In this document: one piece after another, positions 59,915 through 64,000 of the stretch
Layout of the letters: the number at the start of each line of letters is the position of its first letter
How positions within the stretch are numbered: the stretch's first letter is position 1
Assembly (NCBI RefSeq): GCF_003987185.1
Contig: NZ_PIPS01000006.1
Location: 61,615-125,614 of the forward strand
Direction of reading: 5' to 3'
DNA length: 64,000 nucleotides
Source: Idiomarina aquatica
Lineage (GTDB): Bacteria; Pseudomonadota; Gammaproteobacteria; Enterobacterales; Alteromonadaceae
The notes under the pieces: generated by a model
The model's input: the letters and a program-made list of their open reading frames with translations, nothing else
Database searches by the model: none
What the model was told of the DNA's origin: nothing
Translations under genes and position numbers: made by a program

Positions 59915-59990
59915 GCATTCGGTTGAGTATCCTAACGGGCTTTTCAACTGATGCCTACAAATTATAGGAGACGTGTTAGTGGCCCGTATC
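59915..59990 (+). promoter_or_regulatory. Alpha operon leader pseudoknot (S4 repressor site)
   Basis: The leader contains TTGAGTATCCTAACGGGC, very similar to the E. coli alpha operon mRNA leader. ACGGGC (59935-59940) is exactly complementary to GCCCGT (59982-59987), covering codons 2-3 of rpsM next to the GTG start. Outer arms GTTGA and TCAAC (59922-59950) form a stem. S4 binding to this fold is known to block translation of rpsM. Confidence 0.85.
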
Positions 59991-60335
59991 GCTGGCATTA
60001 ACGTTCCTGACAATAAACACGCAGTTATTGCATTAACTGCAATCTATGGTGTTGGCCGTACTCGCTCACAGGAAATCTGTGCAGCGACTGGTATTGCTGA
60101 AGACACTAAGATCGGTTCATTGTCAGAAGAGAAACTAGACGCGCTTCGTGACGCAGTTGCCAAATATGTAGTAGAAGGTGACTTACGTCGTGAAGTATCA
60201 ATGAACATCAAACGGTTGATGGATCTCGGATGTTACCGTGGACTTCGTCATCGTCGCAGCCTTCCTTTACGTGGACAGCGCACTAAAACTAATGCGCGCA
60301 CTCGTAAAGGTCCGCGCAAGCCAATTAAGAAGTAA
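59979..60335 (+). CDS. rpsM: Ribosomal protein uS13
   Basis: S13 (118 residues) contacts tRNA and L5 in the intersubunit bridge. The true start is GTG 59979 ([19 protein letters not shown]), eight bases after AGGAG; a GTG at 59973 is in frame but not conserved. It is the first gene of the alpha operon. Confidence 0.96.
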   Translation: MARIAGINVPDNKHAVIALTAIYGVGRTRSQEICAATGIAEDTKIGSLSEEKLDALRDAVAKYVVEGDLRREVSMNIKRLMDLGCYRGLRHRRSLPLRGQRTKTNARTRKGPRKPIKK

Positions 60336-60347
60336 GGAGATTGAGTA

Positions 60348-60737
60348 ATGGCTAAAACACCGACTCGTTCTCGCAAGCGCGTTAAAAAGCAAGTCGCCGA
60401 TGGCATGGCTCACGTGCATGCATCTTTCAATAACACCATTATCACCATCACTGATCGCCAGGGCAACGCGTTAGCGTGGGCTACTGCTGGTGGATCAGGC
60501 TTCCGTGGTTCACGGAAATCAACGCCGTTCGCTGCTCAGGTAGCGGCAGAGCGTGCAGGTGAAATGGCGAAGGAATACGGTCTGAAAAACCTGGAAGTAT
60601 TTGTAAACGGTCCTGGTCCAGGCCGCGAATCATCGATTCGTGCTCTGAACGCCGTGGGATACCGCATCACAAATATTACCGATGTGACACCGATTCCTCA
60701 CAACGGTTGTCGTCCGCCTAAGAAACGTCGCGTTTAA
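60348..60737 (+). CDS. rpsK: Ribosomal protein uS11
   Basis: S11 (129 residues) lies in the platform near the mRNA exit. The segment [18 protein letters not shown] and the basic C terminus CRPPKKRRV are diagnostic. Confidence 0.98.
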   Translation: MAKTPTRSRKRVKKQVADGMAHVHASFNNTIITITDRQGNALAWATAGGSGFRGSRKSTPFAAQVAAERAGEMAKEYGLKNLEVFVNGPGPGRESSIRALNAVGYRITNITDVTPIPHNGCRPPKKRRV

Positions 60738-60766
60738 AGGCGTGAATCGATAGTTGGAGAAAGATC

Positions 60767-61387
60767 ATGGCAAGATATTTGGGTCCTAAACTCAAGCTAA
60801 GCCGTCGTGAAGGAACAGATTTGTTCCTGAAAAGCGGCGTACGCGCAATCGATTCTAAATGTAAGATCGAAACTGCACCTGGACAACACGGCGCCCGTCG
60901 CGGTCGTCTGTCGGACTACGGTGTGCAGTTGCGCGAGAAGCAAAAAGTTCGTCGTATGTACGGCGTACTAGAAAAGCAATTCCGTAACTACTACAAAGAA
61001 GCCGCTCGTCTGAAAGGCAATACCGGTGAGAACCTGTTGCAGTTGCTTGAACAGCGTTTGGATAACGTAGTTTATCGCATGGGCTTTGCGTCTACACGCG
61101 CAGAAGCTCGCCAACTGGTCAGCCACAAGGCTGTGGTTGTAAACGGTCAAGTTGTTAACATTCCATCGTTCAAGGTTCGTCCTGAAGATGTTGTTTCAGT
61201 ACGTGAGAAAGCTAAAAAGCAGGCACGTATTGCAGCAGCACTGGAATTGGCTGAGCAACGTGAGAAGCCAGTTTGGTTAGAAGTAGACGGCAACAAGATG
61301 GAAGGTCAGTTCAAACGTCTTCCAGAACGTAGCGACTTGTCTGCTGAAATTAACGAACAGTTGATCGTAGAGCTTTACTCTAAGTAA
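60767..61387 (+). CDS. rpsD: Ribosomal protein uS4
   Basis: S4 (206 residues) starts 16S assembly and represses this operon. The N terminus [21 protein letters not shown] lacks the zinc Cys cluster; the S4 domain ([21 protein letters not shown]) is intact. Confidence 0.98.
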   Translation: MARYLGPKLKLSRREGTDLFLKSGVRAIDSKCKIETAPGQHGARRGRLSDYGVQLREKQKVRRMYGVLEKQFRNYYKEAARLKGNTGENLLQLLEQRLDNVVYRMGFASTRAEARQLVSHKAVVVNGQVVNIPSFKVRPEDVVSVREKAKKQARIAAALELAEQREKPVWLEVDGNKMEGQFKRLPERSDLSAEINEQLIVELYSK

Positions 61388-61412
61388 AGCTTAAGCATAG
61401 AGAGAGGACACA

Positions 61413-62402
61413 ATGCAGGGTTCTGTTACCGAATTCCTAAAGCCGAGGTTAGTCGACATCGAGCAAGTTAGCCCGACTCATGCCAAGGTGACACTGGAGC
61501 CTCTAGAGCGTGGCTTTGGTTACACCTTAGGTAATGCGTTACGTCGTATTCTATTGTCGTCAATGCCAGGCTGTGCAGCGACTGAAGTGGAAATCGACGG
61601 CGTACTGCACGAGTACAGCAGTAAAGAGGGCGTACAGGAAGACGTCATCGAAATTTTGTTGAACCTGAAAGGACTGGCAGTCAGCCTGGAAGGTAAAGAC
61701 GAAGCGACGTTGACCTTGAACAAATCCGGTGCAGGTCCTGTAACCGCAGGCGATTTCCAGCACGACGGTGATGTTGAAATCGTAAATCCTGAGCACGTTA
61801 TCTGTCACCTTACCGGTGAGAGTGAGTTTAACATGCGTGTTAAAATCGAACGTGGTCGTGGTTATGTTCCTGCGTCATCTCGTCAGTCTGAAGACGATGA
61901 TGAACGTCCAATCGGTCGTCTCCTGGTTGATGCGTCATTCAGCCCTGTTGAGCGTATTGCTTACAGTGTTGATGCGGCTCGTGTCGAGCAACGCACCGAC
62001 TTGGATAAGCTGGTTATCGATATGGAAACTAACGGCACGTTAGATCCAGAAGAAGCTATCCGCCGCGCGGCAACCATTCTGGCTGAACAGCTGGAAGCGT
62101 TTGTAGAGCTTCGTGATATCAGCGAGCCGGAAGAGAAAGAAGAGAAGCCGGAGTTTGATCCAATTCTGCTTCGTCCGGTAGACGATCTTGAGTTAACTGT
62201 TCGTTCTGCGAACTGCCTCAAGGCAGAAGCAATTCAGTACATTGGTGATTTAGTACAGCGTACTGAGGTTGAGCTATTGAAAACGCCTAACCTTGGTAAG
62301 AAATCGCTGACCGAAATCAAAGACGTGCTAGCATCACGTGGACTGTCTCTAGGCATGCGCCTTGAGAACTGGCCACCCGCTAGCCTCGTTGATAACGACT
62401 AA
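61413..62402 (+). CDS. rpoA: RNA polymerase alpha subunit
   Basis: Alpha (329 residues) dimerises to start RNA polymerase assembly. The N-terminal domain contains [21 protein letters not shown]. The C-terminal domain (about residues 245-320), which binds UP elements and activators, contains [12 protein letters not shown] and [16 protein letters not shown]. Confidence 0.98.
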   Translation: MQGSVTEFLKPRLVDIEQVSPTHAKVTLEPLERGFGYTLGNALRRILLSSMPGCAATEVEIDGVLHEYSSKEGVQEDVIEILLNLKGLAVSLEGKDEATLTLNKSGAGPVTAGDFQHDGDVEIVNPEHVICHLTGESEFNMRVKIERGRGYVPASSRQSEDDDERPIGRLLVDASFSPVERIAYSVDAARVEQRTDLDKLVIDMETNGTLDPEEAIRRAATILAEQLEAFVELRDISEPEEKEEKPEFDPILLRPVDDLELTVRSANCLKAEAIQYIGDLVQRTEVELLKTPNLGKKSLTEIKDVLASRGLSLGMRLENWPPASLVDND

Positions 62403-62440
62403 GTCATCTTAGTAATTGATATACTGAGAAGGGTATAGGT

Positions 62441-62842
62441 ATGCGCCATCGTAAGAGTGGTCGTCAACTAAATCGCAATAGCAGCCATCGTCAAGCGATG
62501 TTCCGCAACATGGCTAGCTCTCTGGTGCGTCACGAAATCATTAAGACGACGTTACCAAAAGCGAAAGAGTTGCGTCGCGTAGTAGAGCCATTAATCACAA
62601 TGGCGAAACAAGACAGCGTTGCAAACCGTCGTTTGGCGTTTGCACGCACTCGTGATAAAGAAGTTGTAGGCAAGTTGTTTAATGAACTTGGTCCGCGTTA
62701 TGAACAGCGTCCAGGCGGTTACACTCGCATTATGAAGTGTGGCTTCCGTGCTGGCGATAACGCACCTATGGCTTACATCGAGTTAGTCGATCGACCAGAA
62801 GTTGAAGAAGCAGAAGTTGTTGAAGAAGCAACAGCGGAATAA
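62441..62842 (+). CDS. rplQ: Ribosomal protein bL17
   Basis: L17 (133 residues) begins [20 protein letters not shown] and ends in an acidic tail ([14 protein letters not shown]). It is the last gene of the alpha operon. Confidence 0.98.
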   Translation: MRHRKSGRQLNRNSSHRQAMFRNMASSLVRHEIIKTTLPKAKELRRVVEPLITMAKQDSVANRRLAFARTRDKEVVGKLFNELGPRYEQRPGGYTRIMKCGFRAGDNAPMAYIELVDRPEVEEAEVVEEATAE

Positions 62843-62856
62843 GCTTTTAAACGATT

Positions 62857-62884
62857 AAAAAAGCCGGCTTTTGCCGGCTTTTTT
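62857..62884. terminator. Bidirectional terminator of the alpha operon
   Basis: AAAAAAGCCGGC and GCCGGCTTTTTT pair perfectly around loop TTTT. It also ends the convergent repeat-protein gene on the minus strand. Confidence 0.95.
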
Positions 62885-62891
62885 GTTTTCA

Positions 62892-63719
62892 TCAATGACC
62901 ATTCTCGTATACGGCAGCAAGCTGCTGTTCTGTTATATAGCCCTGTTCTTTAAACCATTCCATTTCTTCCCGGGTTACACCGCTGGATTTAGCCTGATTG
63001 ATAAAGGCACTCCATTGTTCTGAACTTGTTGCCGGAACCGTTTGCGGGCTTTGTTCGCTGTCGGTGAAAAAATCACGTACCGCGTAGAAAATAGTTTGTG
63101 CGGAATCTGGAATTTGAGTAACGGCATTGACCAGAGCATCAAAGAATTCCGTCGGTGAGCTAAGCGCCGCCGAACGCACGATTGAACCACTGAAATCAGG
63201 TTCTGTGGTTATGGCAACTCGAATAATACTGTCTAACTTTTCCGGTGCGTGCTGAGCTGCAACCGCAACAATATCGTCGATATAGGCGGGCTCGGCTTCA
63301 ATGGCCATGCGTACAATTTCTTCGCAATCATCAGGCGCAACACTCAGCGCCGTATCCAAAACATCGGTGGTAAGTGCTGGTTCACTACGAATGACGGCTC
63401 GGCTGATAACGGCAATTCGCTTTGGATGTTGCTGATAGGCCGCAAGTAGAATCTGTTCGACATCCTGTGGGTAGTGAGTAGTAAGAATGCGCACAGTGCG
63501 AATAGTCGAAAAGTTTTGATTTAGGTGATCGCGAATAACGCTTTCATAGGTTTCGATTTTCTTTTGCTCAGTAGCGGGTAATAACTTAATGTAGCTGATC
63601 AGCTCATCGCCTTGCGATGTCGCTACCGTTGCGGCGTGACCCGGTAACGAGAGCACTGTACTACTAAACATGAGCGTTGCACCAATGAAGGTGATCCCAA
63701 CTCGGTTTGTTAGCGCCAT
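62892..63719 (-). CDS. Exported protein with eight 15-residue proline-led repeats
   Basis: The 275-residue product has a signal peptide (about residues 1-30, cleavage near GHAA). Residues 84-203 consist of eight repeats of exactly 15 residues, each starting with Pro and following P-x5-[ILVA]-[ILV]-x2-A-x4 closely. Each repeat should form one helix broken by the proline, giving a helical solenoid. The C-terminal part (about 205-275) is unrelated. No named family is recognised; similar alanine/proline repeats occur in other uncharacterised proteobacterial proteins. It is convergent with rplQ and sits apart from other genes. Confidence 0.8.
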   Translation of the reverse strand: MALTNRVGITFIGATLMFSSTVLSLPGHAATVATSQGDELISYIKLLPATEQKKIETYESVIRDHLNQNFSTIRTVRILTTHYPQDVEQILLAAYQQHPKRIAVISRAVIRSEPALTTDVLDTALSVAPDDCEEIVRMAIEAEPAYIDDIVAVAAQHAPEKLDSIIRVAITTEPDFSGSIVRSAALSSPTEFFDALVNAVTQIPDSAQTIFYAVRDFFTDSEQSPQTVPATSSEQWSAFINQAKSSGVTREEMEWFKEQGYITEQQLAAVYENGH

Positions 63720-63882
63720 TTAACCCCCGGCAAAACATTGCTGTTATGGTGAGTAACGGATGATAATTATTATTGTGTCTTCTATTAGTCACTCAAACAT
63801 AGCATGAGTTCCCAAATAATATACAACCCATTAACAAAATTGATGAGAAAGTCATCAATATTAAAAAAATGAAAAAAAGTGC

Positions 63883-63910
63883 TTGCAAGGCGAGCTAAGA
63901 TCTCTATAAT
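63883..63910 (+). promoter_or_regulatory. Strong promoter of a stable-RNA or ribosomal operon outside the window
   Basis: TTGCAA (63883-63888) and a perfect TATAAT (63905-63910) are 16 bases apart. An A/T-rich UP-like element lies upstream (63858-63879) and the GC-rich discriminator TCGCCGCC follows. Downstream, arms CCGTTGTC (63917-63924) and GACAACGG (63963-63970) could pair in the leader. The gene it serves is not in the window; an rRNA operon is one possibility. The rest of 63720-63882 shows no gene. Confidence 0.75.
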
Positions 63911-64000
63911 TCGCCGCCGTTGTCAGGGAGAAAGGCGCACGCGAGACGAGTAGCCGGCTTCCGACAACGGAAGAAAAAAGAGTTATCAAAAAGCAGAAAA

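Noticed and set aside
59905..59933. TTGCAA-17-TATCCT as a promoter for the alpha operon
   Set aside because: The TATCCT falls in the conserved S4-binding leader sequence also found in E. coli mRNA, so it is better explained as RNA structure; a weak promoter cannot be excluded.

Overview
The window looks like core chromosome of a marine gammaproteobacterium. The best guess is the Alteromonadales, possibly Idiomarina or a relative. This rests on the protein repertoire (RraB, HolC, PriB between rpsF and rpsR, a six-gene Mrp antiporter with a fused A/B subunit) and on gene order. It is recognition from memory, not a database search. No insertion sequence, prophage, integrase or CRISPR array is visible.

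Layout. 1-8657: end of glnE, lpxL, tolC, nudF, a DUF1249 gene, parE and parC. 8654-18637: an Hpt/HD-GYP protein, a PlsC-type acyltransferase with rraB, then valS, holC and pepA on the minus strand, lptF and lptG on the plus strand, and an RDD membrane protein. 18838-18924: tRNA-Leu(CAA). 18969-25811: accessory enzymes (M24 peptidase, metallo-beta-lactamase-fold protein, CBS protein, Cys-rich small protein, PhzF-like protein, penicillin-acylase-like lipoprotein). 25950-30998: rnr and rlmB, then the ribosomal cluster rpsF-priB-rpsR-rplI. 31143-34601: an ECF sigma factor, a membrane protein in the anti-sigma position and a DUF4097 protein, then dnaB. 34602-41434: cheX-like gene, DUF6702, M1 peptidase, zur, dusA, two tiny envelope proteins behind a sigma-54-like promoter, and an M19 dipeptidase.

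41502-62884 holds the S10, spc and alpha ribosomal operons in canonical order. They are interrupted between rpsQ and rplN by a porin gene and a convergent Mrp Na+/H+ antiporter operon (46832-54074). The split operons carry their own signals: an S10 leader with boxA-like elements, a terminator after rpsQ, a separate spc promoter and leader hairpin, and an alpha-operon pseudoknot whose loop is exactly complementary to the rpsM start region. After rplQ comes a minus-strand gene for a periplasmic protein made of eight perfect 15-residue proline-led repeats. The window ends just downstream of a strong promoter of the stable-RNA or ribosomal type whose gene lies outside.

Most genes are housekeeping: translation, replication, chromosome segregation and envelope biogenesis. 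The most unusual points are the sigma-54/IHF-type promoter downstream of dusA driving two unrecognised small envelope proteins, the 15-residue repeat protein, the antiporter/porin block inside the ribosomal cluster, and the regulatory elements in the S10 leader, including boxA-like sequences upstream of the gene for S10 (NusE).
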